Below are positions 1-8,115 of a stretch of DNA of 20,390 nucleotides, piece by piece. Numbering within the stretch: the stretch's first letter is position 1; each line of letters starts with the position of its first letter. The stretch comes from AC-52 sp044870295. GTDB taxonomy: Bacteria; Actinomycetota; UBA4738. Below the pieces are notes generated by a model that saw nothing but the letters and a program-made list of their open reading frames with translations, was not told the DNA's origin and made no database searches. Location of the stretch: positions 1-20,390 of the forward strand of contig JBIOYQ010000206.1 in the NCBI GenBank assembly GCA_044870295.1, in the 5' to 3' direction. A program made the translations under genes and the position numbers.

Positions 1-2
1 AC

Positions 3-953
3 GTTGCCCTCGCCTTGCTGCTGGGTCTTGCCCTGGGCGTGGGAGCCGCATTCGTGCGAGATCGTCTCGATGAGCGACTCAGAGGCATGGCCGATCTCGA
101 GTCAAACATCGGGGCTCCCGTCCTCGCCGCCGTCCCTCGGTCGCCCACGCTCCGGAACGCGTACCAGGGAGTCATGGCAAGTCGCGCAGAGCGAGATCCT
201 GCCGTGGTCGAAGCGTTCCGGACGCTTCGCGCGGGCCTCTTGATCGCGGCAGCCAGATCTGGAGCCAAGGTGATTCTGGTCACGAGCTCGAATCCGGGCG
301 AAGGGAAGTCGTCGACGACCGCAAACCTGGCGGCCGTGATCGCCTACTCAGGGAAGCGAGTGGTCGCCGTGTCCGCCGATTACCGGAGGCCGCGATTGCA
401 TCGATTCTTCGCCATCGCAGACGCGCCCGGTCTCACGGAGGTGCTGACTGGCTCCGCCGAACTCAGGAATGCACTCGTGCCATCTGTCATCCCGAACCTG
501 TCCCTCGTTCCGAGCGGGGGCTCGCCGTCCGATGCTGACGGGCTGTTGGGGACTGAGGCATTCGCCCGCCTCATTGCCGAGTTGAGGAGGATGAGTGACA
601 TCGTCTTGATCGACGTTGCCCCCATCCTGGGTGTGGCGGACGCCGTGACCGTAGCACCGGCGACGGACGGTGTCCTTTTCGTCGTCGATGCAGAACGTAC
701 CACCCGTCGCGTGGTGGGTCGGGCACGGCAGCAGCTCGCACAGGTGAATGCCCCCATCCTCGGCGCCGTCCTGAACAAGTTCAGGCCGGGACGTGAGCGG
801 ACCTATCCCTATTACCTCCCCGTGCCGCACCAGGGTGGAGGTCGTCCCTCGCCCCTCGTCGAGCCGAACGGCGGCGAATCGGTTCATGGGAGGCGGATCC
901 CCGAGATCGAGGCGGATCGACCGACTCCCCGCCCTGAGACGCGCCAGCCGTGA
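3..953 (+). CDS. Wzz-like/BY-kinase fusion (polysaccharide co-polymerase tyrosine autokinase), 3' part
   Basis: The reading frame is open to the left edge, so the N-terminal chain-length domain lies outside the window. The first residues visible are a hydrophobic stretch followed by a basic, Arg-rich turn (RDRLDERLRG), which fits the last membrane segment of a Wzz domain entering the cytoplasm. Next come the BY-kinase hallmarks: an EAFRTLR helix, a Walker A loop SSNPGEGKSSTT (about 282-320), a Walker A' region VVAVSADYRRPRLH (about 360-395) and a Walker B strand DIVLIDVAP (597-623). The family controls polysaccharide chain length and export by cycles of tyrosine autophosphorylation. The C-terminal tail has only a small Tyr group (YPYY, about 804-815) instead of a long Tyr cluster. 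In the Walker A' motif the first Asp of the usual Ile-Asp-Ala-Asp is Ser, while the second Asp is kept. It sits just upstream of the aldo/keto reductase gene on the same strand. The family call is firm; kinase activity is less certain. Confidence 0.9.
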   Translation, partial: VALALLLGLALGVGAAFVRDRLDERLRGMADLESNIGAPVLAAVPRSPTLRNAYQGVMASRAERDPAVVEAFRTLRAGLLIAAARSGAKVILVTSSNPGEGKSSTTANLAAVIAYSGKRVVAVSADYRRPRLHRFFAIADAPGLTEVLTGSAELRNALVPSVIPNLSLVPSGGSPSDADGLLGTEAFARLIAELRRMSDIVLIDVAPILGVADAVTVAPATDGVLFVVDAERTTRRVVGRARQQLAQVNAPILGAVLNKFRPGRERTYPYYLPVPHQGGGRPSPLVEPNGGESVHGRRIPEIEADRPTPRPETRQP

Positions 954-1008
954 GGGCGGGGCGCCACGTCCAGAGGGTGGACCCGCGCCAGAAGCAGGCG
1001 TTGGATCG

Positions 1009-1986
1009 GTGCTGAGAACGCGACGACTGGGCTCCTCGGGTCCTGAGATCACGCTCATCGGGCTCGGCACATGGGCGATAGGCGGGCCCTACGAGTTCGG
1101 ATGGGGCCCGGTCGACGATCGCGAGTCCGTGGCGGCCCTCCGTCAGGGGATCGAGTCAGGCATCAACTGGGTCGACACCGCCCCTGTCTACGGACTGGGG
1201 CATTCTGAAGAAGTGGTGGGCCGTGCCCTCGCGCCGTACCGGGTCGGGGAGGAGGTGTTCGTCTTCACCAAGTGTGGCAGGAACTACTATGGGGGCTCGT
1301 CCACCATTTCGTCCGACCTCCGGCCCTCCACCATCGTTCGTGAATGTGACGAGAGCCTGCGCCGCCTGAACGTCACGCGCATCGACCTCTTCCAGTTCCA
1401 TTGGCCCGACCCCACGACCGGGACCGCCGTCGAGGACTCGTGGGGAACCATGGGAGAGCTGATCTCGCAGGGCAAGGTACGGTGGGGAGGGGTCTCGAAC
1501 TTCGACACGGAACTCCTCGACCGGTGCGAAGCGATCCGGCATGTGGACTCCGTCCAGCCTCCCCTCAATCTCATCAACCGGGGAGCACGGCATGATGTGA
1601 TTTCCTGGTGCGTCGCACATGGAACCGGCGTGATCGTGTACGCACCGCTGGCCTCAGGCTTGCTCACCGGCAAGTTCGATGCACGGACCCTGGATGCTCT
1701 GGCTGCAGACGACTGGCGGCGCCGAGCGGCGCACTTTCAGGACCCAGCGCTGTCCAAGGCGCTCGCGTTGGTCGAGCGACTCCGGCCCTTAGCCACTCAG
1801 CTCGGCATGAGCTTGCCCTCACTCGCAGTGGCCTGGACGTTGGCCGCTGAGGGAGTCACCGGAGCCATCGTGGGCGTACGCCGGGCCGAGCAGATCGATG
1901 GTTGGATCGGGGCTGCGGCCAACGATCTGCCGAAAGGGATCCTCGACGACATCGACCTCGCCATCGCGGAAACCGAAGCGAGATAG
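1009..1986 (+). CDS. Aldo/keto reductase
   Basis: This is a 325-residue NAD(P)H-dependent oxidoreductase of the AKR superfamily (TIM barrel). The catalytic tetrad is visible: Asp56 and Tyr61 (WVDTAPVYGLG), Lys88 (VFTKCG) and His131 (FQFHWPDP). The region GGVSNF at about 160-165 and a C-terminal nucleotide-binding segment (GAIVGVRRAEQ) also fit. The frame stays open upstream to a GTG at 793, but that would overlap the kinase gene by about 160 bases. The GTG at 1009 places the usual AKR opening (LRTRRLGSSGPEITLIGLGTW) at the N-terminus, so I chose it; only a weak ribosome site precedes it. It lies 55 bases after the BY-kinase and is probably co-transcribed. The substrate is unknown: members act on sugars, ketones and aldehydes, and the context suggests a sugar intermediate, which is inference. 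Confidence 0.92.
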   Translation: MLRTRRLGSSGPEITLIGLGTWAIGGPYEFGWGPVDDRESVAALRQGIESGINWVDTAPVYGLGHSEEVVGRALAPYRVGEEVFVFTKCGRNYYGGSSTISSDLRPSTIVRECDESLRRLNVTRIDLFQFHWPDPTTGTAVEDSWGTMGELISQGKVRWGGVSNFDTELLDRCEAIRHVDSVQPPLNLINRGARHDVISWCVAHGTGVIVYAPLASGLLTGKFDARTLDALAADDWRRRAAHFQDPALSKALALVERLRPLATQLGMSLPSLAVAWTLAAEGVTGAIVGVRRAEQIDGWIGAAANDLPKGILDDIDLAIAETEAR

Positions 1987-2067
1987 CCCCCCACTTCGAG
2001 CGATCACTGAGAGAAATACCCATGGTTTGGTAGCACTGGACTGAGGACAGGGGCCGATCCACATTGG
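1987..2067 (+). promoter_or_regulatory. Intergenic leader before the beta-helix gene
   Basis: This 81-base gap is the only sizeable non-coding stretch in the + strand part, and its middle (about 2005-2035) is less GC-rich than its surroundings. It includes a short inverted repeat, TACC at 2017-2020 and GGTA at 2029-2032, around CCATGG. A promoter or operator for the beta-helix gene is plausible, but I see no convincing -35/-10 pair. The purine-rich GAGGA at 2043-2047 is too far from the GTG at 2068 to serve as a normal ribosome site. Confidence 0.25.
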
Positions 2068-4041
2068 GTGACCCCTGCGACGTCGGGCCGGCCACTCCCT
2101 GCGGGTCCTCAGGCCCAGCGGGAGCTGCCGTTGTGGCTCACGTTGACGGAAGCCCACTACGCGACGGGCAGGTCCAGCCGAGCACTCCTCGAGGATCCTC
2201 GGATCGCGAAGAAGGACCTCGGGGCGGCGCGGGACGGGTCGAGAGTCGTCCTTCTTCGAACCCGAGATCTTCATCGCCTTGGCTTCCTTCTCCGCGGATC
2301 AACGCTGACGGGTTCGGAGAGCTGGCGGCGAAGGGTCGGGAACAGCGCGCTCGGCCAGGGAACATGGGTGGCAGGTCTACGGCACCCGCGGCCCAGCCCA
2401 TCGGTACCCGTGGTCATGGTCGCCGTCCTCGCAATCCTGTGGGGGACGCTCGCCGTCCCATCGGTTCGCTCGACCGCAGCTCGGGTTTTCATGGCCCCAG
2501 CCGGCATCGGCGGCGGACCTCCGCGTGGAAACGCTTCGTGCAAGGGAAACAAGCCACACAAGAAGTGCGATCCAAGCCCGCTCCCAACTCCGACCCCCAC
2601 GCCCAGCCCCGATCCAACGCCAACGCCGACGCCGACACCGACGCCAACACCAACGCCAACACCAACGCCCACCCCGACGCCGACGCCGACGCCGACAGCC
2701 ACGGAGGGTTGTAGCGGAGTCACGATCAACCCCGGAACGGACATTCAGTCGGCGCTCGACGCCAATCCCTCCGGGACGACGTTCTGCATCCAAGCCGGCA
2801 CATTCCGGCTCACCACGGCGCTCAGGCCCAAGAGCAACGACGTGCTGCTCGGAGAGCCGGGCGCCGTGCTGAACGGCGCCAAGGAGATCAGTTCGTGGAC
2901 GCACAGCGGCGATCGATGGATCCACGAGGGAGGCACGTCGAATCCCGGGTCGCTGATCGGTGAGTGCGAAAACGGGACGAACGCCTGCGCGTACCCCGAC
3001 GACGTCTTCTTCGACGATGTCAGGCTGGAGCGGGTCCTCTCGATGTCGAATCTCGGCGACGGACAGGTCTATGTCGACTACGCCGCCGATGAGATCTACC
3101 TGGCGCAGGATCCGGCTGGTCACGACGTCGAGTACGCCCTCGCCGCGAAGGCCGTCGACGGCAATGGCGCGACCTCGGTCACAGTCGAGGGTCTGATCGT
3201 CGAGAAGTTCGCCACGCCGGCGCAGACCGGCGCCATCGCCACCGGGAGCGGCGCGAACTGGGTTGTCCAGAACAACGAGGTTCGGCTGAACCACGGTGGT
3301 GGCATCGACGCCTCCTCTCCGTCGGCGATCGTGCGAGGCAATCACGTCCACGATCAGGGCCAGCTCGGGCTGCATGGCTACCAGGTGGACGGGGTCCTGG
3401 TGGATGGCAACGAGATCGATCACAACAACACCGCGGGATATGACGACGGATGGGAGGCCGGAGGCAGCAAGTGGGTCAAGACGTCGAACCTGGTCCTCAC
3501 GGGCAACAACGCGCACGACAACTATGGGACCGGGCTGTGGATCGACATCGAGAACGTGAACGTGACCGTCGAGAACAACACGGTTACGAACAACGCGAAG
3601 CACGGGATCTTCTACGAGATCAGCTACGCGGGCATCATCCGAGACAACGTCGTATATGGAAACGATCGGGACGCCATCAAGATCGGCGACTCGAGCTCCG
3701 TCGAGGTCGCTGGGAACATCGTCACGGTGGTGGCGTCAGACACCAGTGGGTACGGCATCCGGTTGTATCAAGACGATCGTCAGAGCGACGGGTACATCAC
3801 CACGGACGTGACCGTTCACGACAACACCGTCACGATGTGCGCCGGCCGAACCGGTGCAGAACAGTACGTGGGGCAGGACGACATCTTCGATTCCCGCAAC
3901 AACCACTTCGAGGACAACACGTACTTCGTCTCATCGCTCGACGATGACTTCTGGATCTGGAAGGACGCGAACCGCACCGAAGCCCAATGGACCGGCTATT
4001 CGAACGACGAGACGGGAACCTTCGCCGAGGCCACGTGCTGA
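2068..4041 (+). CDS. Membrane-anchored right-handed beta-helix protein with HTH-like N-terminus and Thr-Pro stalk
   Basis: The 657-residue product has four parts. Residues 22-73 look like a small helix-turn-helix/excisionase-type fold (WLTLTEAHYATGRSSRAL, then RVVLLRTRDLHRLGF). Residues 113-133 are one hydrophobic segment. Residues 168-211 are a Pro/Thr-rich stalk with 13 uninterrupted Thr-Pro pairs. Residues 216-657 form a parallel beta-helix domain with many short Asn/Gly/Val turns of the type VENNTVTNN, VRGNHVHD and VDGNEIDHN. Such domains occur in polysaccharide lyases, C5-epimerases and surface adhesins, so it may bind or cut the polymer made next door. Topology is inferred: N-terminus inside, helix outside. 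I see no sorting signal. No good ribosome site fits the GTG at 2068. A TTG at 2131, preceded by GGGAG with 6 bases spacing, would begin the protein right at the HTH-like part and is a real alternative. The next gene is convergent, 28 bases away. Confidence 0.8.
   Translation: MTPATSGRPLPAGPQAQRELPLWLTLTEAHYATGRSSRALLEDPRIAKKDLGAARDGSRVVLLRTRDLHRLGFLLRGSTLTGSESWRRRVGNSALGQGTWVAGLRHPRPSPSVPVVMVAVLAILWGTLAVPSVRSTAARVFMAPAGIGGGPPRGNASCKGNKPHKKCDPSPLPTPTPTPSPDPTPTPTPTPTPTPTPTPTPTPTPTPTPTATEGCSGVTINPGTDIQSALDANPSGTTFCIQAGTFRLTTALRPKSNDVLLGEPGAVLNGAKEISSWTHSGDRWIHEGGTSNPGSLIGECENGTNACAYPDDVFFDDVRLERVLSMSNLGDGQVYVDYAADEIYLAQDPAGHDVEYALAAKAVDGNGATSVTVEGLIVEKFATPAQTGAIATGSGANWVVQNNEVRLNHGGGIDASSPSAIVRGNHVHDQGQLGLHGYQVDGVLVDGNEIDHNNTAGYDDGWEAGGSKWVKTSNLVLTGNNAHDNYGTGLWIDIENVNVTVENNTVTNNAKHGIFYEISYAGIIRDNVVYGNDRDAIKIGDSSSVEVAGNIVTVVASDTSGYGIRLYQDDRQSDGYITTDVTVHDNTVTMCAGRTGAEQYVGQDDIFDSRNNHFEDNTYFVSSLDDDFWIWKDANRTEAQWTGYSNDETGTFAEATC
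2569..2700 (+). repeat. Hexanucleotide (ACNCCN) repeat encoding the Pro/Thr stalk
   Basis: The codons alternate Thr (ACN) and Pro (CCN). The uninterrupted core at 2617-2694 encodes 13 Thr-Pro pairs, flanked by Pro-rich variants with Ser, Asp and Leu. Because the unit is six bases, gain or loss of units changes stalk length without shifting the frame. Third positions vary between A, C and G, so it is not a perfect microsatellite. Confidence 0.95.
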
Positions 4042-4069
4042 CGGCGGCCGCCCATTCGGCGACCGGTGC

Positions 4070-5242
4070 CTAGCCCGTCGCGTGCGTGCGTTCCTTTTGT
4101 CGCTCCATCGCTTCCGCGTAGGCGCTCTCCATCTCCTTCAGTCCCACATCGGGGCTGAAGGAAGCCTGCCACAGACGCCTCGCGCCCTGACCTAGCCTCA
4201 TGGACACTCGGTCGTCGAGCAATCTCTTGCAGGCAGCAAGCCAGCTCGCCGGGTCCTCAGGAGGGAGCAAGAACCCTGAAAGGTCCTCCTCGACCACCTC
4301 GGGCAGGGCTCCGATCCGGCTTGCCACAACGGGAACCCCGGCCGCGTAGGCCTCCAGGACGACCTTGCCCGCTCCCTCGTACCACCGCGAGGGGACGAGG
4401 AGAGCGCGGGCGTCAACGAGGAGCTCCTGGATCCGGCTCGGCGGAACGGCCCCGGTGAACGACACTCCCTTCCTCCCGATCCCCCTCAGCTCGCCCTCCT
4501 GCGGACCACTGCCGGCGATCAGGAACTCGCCCGCGTCATGATCCCAATTCCGGACGAGGGAGCTCAGACCTTTTTCTTCGGACAGGCGGCCGACGTAGAG
4601 GAAGTATCGCCCCGCACCCGCCCGCGTCGGGCCGTCCCATGCGAAATGGCGCTTGACGCGGATGCCAGACAGGGAGAGGCCTGCCTCCTCGTGCTTCTCC
4701 TTGACGAACCGGCTGATCGCCAGGTACAGATCCACGCGCGCGGGGGTTCGAATCACTCGATGAAGCGCCAGCGATGTCGCCAGGGCCACGCTGCCCGCCA
4801 CCGAACCGCGGTAGCAGCGATGGACGACCCCTCGCCAGGGAAGGTGCCCGACGCATGCCTCACAGATCGAGCCGCCTCGGAGCAGCGTGGCCGGAAGGCA
4901 CATGGATCGATAGTTGTGAAGGGTCTGCACAGTGGCCGCGCCCGCCGCGTTCGCAATGCGAATGACCGCGGGTGAGAGCATCGGAAACAGATTGTGGAAG
5001 TGCACCACCTCAGGCCGAAAGGATTGGAGGAGTCCTCTCAGCCGACCGATCGACTCCCTTGACCATATGGACGAGGCTCCCGCTCGCACGAGCTGGTACG
5101 CACCATTGCTCGCCGGAGATGGGGTCCATGCCTCGACCGAATGGCCTGCCTCGGACAACAGACGAGTCTCGTCCTCGACCACCCGGTTCTCGCCGGACAC
5201 TGGTCCCGAGAGATAAGCCGAATGCAACACCAGGACGCGCAT
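4070..5242 (-). CDS. GT4-family glycosyltransferase
   Basis: This 390-residue GT-B fold enzyme should transfer a sugar from a nucleotide donor to the lipid-linked glycan at the cytoplasmic face of the membrane. The N-terminal Rossmann half opens with MRVLVLHSAYLSGPVSGENR. The donor-binding half holds YVGRLSEEKG (about 216-225), AGSGPQEGEL and a clear E-x7-E motif, Glu289 to Glu297 (YEGAGKVVLEAYAAGVPVVAS). A Cys group (Cys115, Cys127, Cys130, Cys143) surrounds the acceptor-side segment HNYRSMC...CEAC...HRCYRGS; a pattern like this recurs in a GT4 subgroup and may be structural or metal-binding. The ATG at 5242 is 3 bases after the stop of the polymerase gene. It is the last gene of the minus operon and ends 28 bases from the convergent beta-helix gene. 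Donor and linkage are unknown. Confidence 0.92.
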   Translation of the reverse strand: MRVLVLHSAYLSGPVSGENRVVEDETRLLSEAGHSVEAWTPSPASNGAYQLVRAGASSIWSRESIGRLRGLLQSFRPEVVHFHNLFPMLSPAVIRIANAAGAATVQTLHNYRSMCLPATLLRGGSICEACVGHLPWRGVVHRCYRGSVAGSVALATSLALHRVIRTPARVDLYLAISRFVKEKHEEAGLSLSGIRVKRHFAWDGPTRAGAGRYFLYVGRLSEEKGLSSLVRNWDHDAGEFLIAGSGPQEGELRGIGRKGVSFTGAVPPSRIQELLVDARALLVPSRWYEGAGKVVLEAYAAGVPVVASRIGALPEVVEEDLSGFLLPPEDPASWLAACKRLLDDRVSMRLGQGARRLWQASFSPDVGLKEMESAYAEAMERQKERTHATG

Positions 5243-5245
5243 GGT

Positions 5246-6703
5246 TCAGAAGGCCATGGGTTGGCGAACAGCCTCGTGTGACCACGCTCTTGGAATCGGG
5301 GCCCGACGGCTGGACAGGCCCCGAACCCACAGGAACGCGTAGGTCGTGAAGGCAAAGCCTGGCAGAGCAAGATATGCCTCCGCCCCCGAGAAAATGAAGA
5401 GGTAGATGAGGAGGGTGGCCGCAACGCGGTCGAGTGGCGACCACGTGGCCCGCCGGATGAGCTTCCACGTCAGCACGAACAGCGCGATCGCGGCCAGCGA
5501 AACGCCGACGACACCCGTCCCGATCAGCACCTCGATCCAGTAGTTGTGCGCTTCGCCTGCCCATGCCATCTTCTCGAAGAGCACGACCCTGGCAGACCCG
5601 TACCCGAAGCCAAGGAGCCACTTCCCGCTCGACGACACCGCCTTCAAAGCAAGGTTCCACAAGGGTATGCGACCGTGCAACGTTTCCAGAGACTGCAGCG
5701 ACTCGCCCCGGCTCAGATAAGCGAGGACCGGCCCGTGCGCGTAGACGAAGAGGAGCAGAATCGAACCGAGGTACAGCGGAACCCCCACCAAGCGGAGGGG
5801 AAGTCGAGCCCAGACAAGTGCGAACAATGCGGCAACGGCGACGGCGGCCAGCACGCTCCTGGTCTGACCCAACAGGAGCGCCGGCACCAAGACAGTCATG
5901 CGGAAAGCGAACGACGGCCGAGAGTCGCCGATCAGGGATGGGCCGCCCGCGACAAGGATGAGGAAGGCGAGGCCCACGAATCCCGAGGCGACGATGGGAT
6001 GCTGGACCAACGGCCACGCGAAGCGGCCGTCGGGCCATTGTTGGACGGCGAACCCCGCTAGCGACGCGAGCACCACGAAATCGACGAACCGCCTCAGGAG
6101 GGACCGCTGCAAGGTCATCCCGATCTCGGGATGGTCTCGCGCTATGCGCGCGGTGGCGACAGCCAGGGAAAGGGGAACCAGCAGCTGCAGGGATCGGAGG
6201 AGGCTGAACGCCGGGATCACCGACCAGGAGGCAGAAGCGATGGCGATGAGAGGCCAGGCGAAGAGGTATCTCGATCGATGCACCGCTCCCCGGCGGGTCA
6301 CCAGGAAAAGCCCGATGGTTTTGTACAAGACCAGTCCGTAGACCGCCAGTTCGATGAGATTGTCGGGTGAGAAGTTGCCGGAAGCGGCTTCGAGGGGGCT
6401 TCTCTTGGGGCTGAACTTGTGGTTGGAAATGATCAGCAGTGCGAGCCACGCGTAGGGCAGCCAGCCGTAGGGTCCCCGTTTCCTTGGGATGGAACGCCGC
6501 GACGTTGCGATCAGCGAGGCCATGACAACCGCTGCGCCCGTGATTCCGGCCAGCTGGGGTCGCCAGACGACAAGTCCGCCACCGGCCACGGCCACGAGGC
6601 AGAACATAGAAGCGCCGGCGAGACGCTCCGTCTTCTCCTTCCCCGTCACTTGAGTGGGCCCGACGAAAGACGACGAGCGCACACGCGTCTCCACGACCCT
6701 CAC
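5246..6703 (-). CDS. O-antigen ligase/polymerase-like membrane protein (Wzy_C family)
   Basis: This is a 485-residue, strongly hydrophobic protein with roughly a dozen predicted membrane segments and a large loop in the second half. The Wzy_C (O-antigen ligase) family features are LLLGQTRSVLAA and, after the loop, GEAHNYWIEVLIGTGVVG with His386-Asn387, matching the AHN-x-YLE type motif. It probably polymerises repeat units on the outer face of the membrane or transfers the chain to an acceptor; the two roles cannot be separated by sequence. The GTG at 6703 overlaps the flippase stop by 4 bases, with no strong ribosome site. A second in-frame GTG three codons later is possible. The neighbouring Wzx-like flippase supports the polymerase reading. 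Confidence 0.87.
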   Translation of the reverse strand: MRVVETRVRSSSFVGPTQVTGKEKTERLAGASMFCLVAVAGGGLVVWRPQLAGITGAAVVMASLIATSRRSIPRKRGPYGWLPYAWLALLIISNHKFSPKRSPLEAASGNFSPDNLIELAVYGLVLYKTIGLFLVTRRGAVHRSRYLFAWPLIAIASASWSVIPAFSLLRSLQLLVPLSLAVATARIARDHPEIGMTLQRSLLRRFVDFVVLASLAGFAVQQWPDGRFAWPLVQHPIVASGFVGLAFLILVAGGPSLIGDSRPSFAFRMTVLVPALLLGQTRSVLAAVAVAALFALVWARLPLRLVGVPLYLGSILLLFVYAHGPVLAYLSRGESLQSLETLHGRIPLWNLALKAVSSSGKWLLGFGYGSARVVLFEKMAWAGEAHNYWIEVLIGTGVVGVSLAAIALFVLTWKLIRRATWSPLDRVAATLLIYLFIFSGAEAYLALPGFAFTTYAFLWVRGLSSRRAPIPRAWSHEAVRQPMAF

Positions 6704-8112
6704 CCTCGGCGAGATGCGTCGGTTGGTGCCGCCAGCGATTGCTCGCCCTGGATGAGCGTCATGTTCTCGGTCACCGGCGCACGGACCTGAGATGCGGTCT
6801 CGGGAGCGACAGCGTCACCGGATCGGTTCGTCTTCGCCCTGGACTCACGCAACCCTCGCGCCAGCTGATCTCCATACACGAGGGCCCCGAGGCAACCCGA
6901 AATGGCAAGGCCCCAGGCGGCCGCTACTGCCCCTCCCGTCAGGGCTCCGACCACACCGCCCGCCACTCGGGTGACCGAGGTGACGAGGCGGGCTCGAAGG
7001 CTCCGCTTGGCACTCGCCAGCGCCCGAAGCCCCGCGGTGATGCCGCCGATGACACCTCCGGTGGCCATCAGCACCGTCATGGGAACCAGGACGCTCCTGG
7101 CCGGACCCCACGAGGAGCCGATGAGTGAGATGCCCAGGTCGGTGGGCAGGAACAGGAGGGCCAGCCCCCACAGGAGGGTCGCCAGAGCGAGCCCCGCGGA
7201 GAGGGCGGCCGTGGCGTCGCGCAGCCGCCGCGTCGAGCGTTTGGACAGTCTGACCACCTCGGGGGTCGCCACGAGCCGGATCCCTATGCTGAAAGCGTAG
7301 ACGGGGCCCAGCAGGATCTGGGCGGCCCTGAGGGCACCGACCACTTCCAAGCTGGCGATTGCGCCGATGAAGTAGAAGCTGATCTGCGTGGTGCCCGACA
7401 GCGCCATGAACTCGCCGAGGAACCGCGGTGCCAGATCCCACTGCTCGCGCAGCCACGCTATGGATCCCATCGGCTGGGGGGCCAACCGAGACTGCAGGAT
7501 GCCGAACAGCCCCGCCGCGGTGGCGGCGCCGCCCCAGCACAGCGTAAGAGCGAACACAGAGTGATGGCCCGTGGCTGAGAGCAGCACCAACCCTGGGAAG
7601 AGCACCAGGGCCCACATCGCGTCGTTCAGGAATGCCTGGCGTCCCTTGCCCTTGGCGAAGAAGGCGAATCGCCAGCTGTCCTGCAGGAGCAGGCCCGGCA
7701 TGGTCAATCCCAGCGCGAGGAAGGCCGAACCCAGGGTGCCGCCGAGGAAGATGCCGGCCACGATGCAGGCCAGCCCCGCCACGGTGCCGGTGGCGACCGC
7801 CGACCCCGTGGCGGATCTGGTGCCTCGTGCCCACTGTTCCGCAGGCGCAGCGCTGTACCGGACGACCAGTGGCTCGGTCGACACGGCCCGAGATACGTTC
7901 AGGGCCACCACATACGTGGCGAAAGCCAGGCTGAACGCCCCGAACTCGCGCGGCGTTTGGGTCCTGGCCACCATGATGCCGACGGCGAAGTTCGTCAGGC
8001 TGGAGAAGGCCTGGTCGCCGATCCCCCACCCGGCTCGCCGGCCAAGGCGTCGCCAGCCACTGGAGGAGTGGGCAGATGCTGGCGCCCGCGCGAGGTCCTG
8101 ATCGGTCGCCAC
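6700..8112 (-). CDS. Wzx-like polysaccharide flippase (MOP superfamily)
   Basis: The 470-residue protein starts with a short hydrophilic tail and then repeats hydrophobic helices to near the end, about 12 segments. The opening GWGIGDQAFSSLTNFAVGIMVART followed by EFGAFSLAFATYVVALNVSRAV is characteristic of polysaccharide-biosynthesis flippases. The expected role is moving undecaprenyl-linked repeat units to the outer face of the membrane. The last 50 residues are hydrophilic and Arg/Ser/Thr-rich, probably cytoplasmic. The start is a GTG at 8112, 3 bases from the stop of the secreted-protein gene upstream, without a clear ribosome site, so translation may depend on re-initiation. It overlaps the following polymerase gene by 4 bases. 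Confidence 0.9.
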   Translation of the reverse strand: MATDQDLARAPASAHSSSGWRRLGRRAGWGIGDQAFSSLTNFAVGIMVARTQTPREFGAFSLAFATYVVALNVSRAVSTEPLVVRYSAAPAEQWARGTRSATGSAVATGTVAGLACIVAGIFLGGTLGSAFLALGLTMPGLLLQDSWRFAFFAKGKGRQAFLNDAMWALVLFPGLVLLSATGHHSVFALTLCWGGAATAAGLFGILQSRLAPQPMGSIAWLREQWDLAPRFLGEFMALSGTTQISFYFIGAIASLEVVGALRAAQILLGPVYAFSIGIRLVATPEVVRLSKRSTRRLRDATAALSAGLALATLLWGLALLFLPTDLGISLIGSSWGPARSVLVPMTVLMATGGVIGGITAGLRALASAKRSLRARLVTSVTRVAGGVVGALTGGAVAAAWGLAISGCLGALVYGDQLARGLRESRAKTNRSGDAVAPETASQVRAPVTENMTLIQGEQSLAAPTDASRRG

Positions 8113-8115
8113 CTG

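Noticed and set aside
793..1008. Longer aldo/keto reductase starting at GTG 793
   Set aside because: It would overlap the kinase gene by about 160 bases and add a low-complexity Arg/Pro/Gly stretch not found in AKR proteins.
2583..2700. CRISPR-like or minisatellite repeat
   Set aside because: The repetition is a six-base coding pattern for Thr-Pro with no spacers and is in frame with the surrounding protein.
2377..3603. Long minus-strand open frame (408 codons) opposite the beta-helix gene
   Set aside because: Its product is Arg/Val/Asp-rich low-complexity sequence with no family features; it mirrors the high-GC coding strand.
4043..4060. Possible bidirectional terminator between the convergent genes
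   Set aside because: There is a perfect palindrome GGCGGCCGCC (4043-4052) and a 4-base-pair stem (4047-4060), but neither makes a stable hairpin with a proper loop and no T-run follows on either strand.
5010..6449. Minus-strand open frame (479 codons) overlapping the polymerase gene in another frame
   Set aside because: It is Arg/Pro/Gly-rich with no recognisable domain, and the polymerase frame has membrane segments and a Wzy_C motif.
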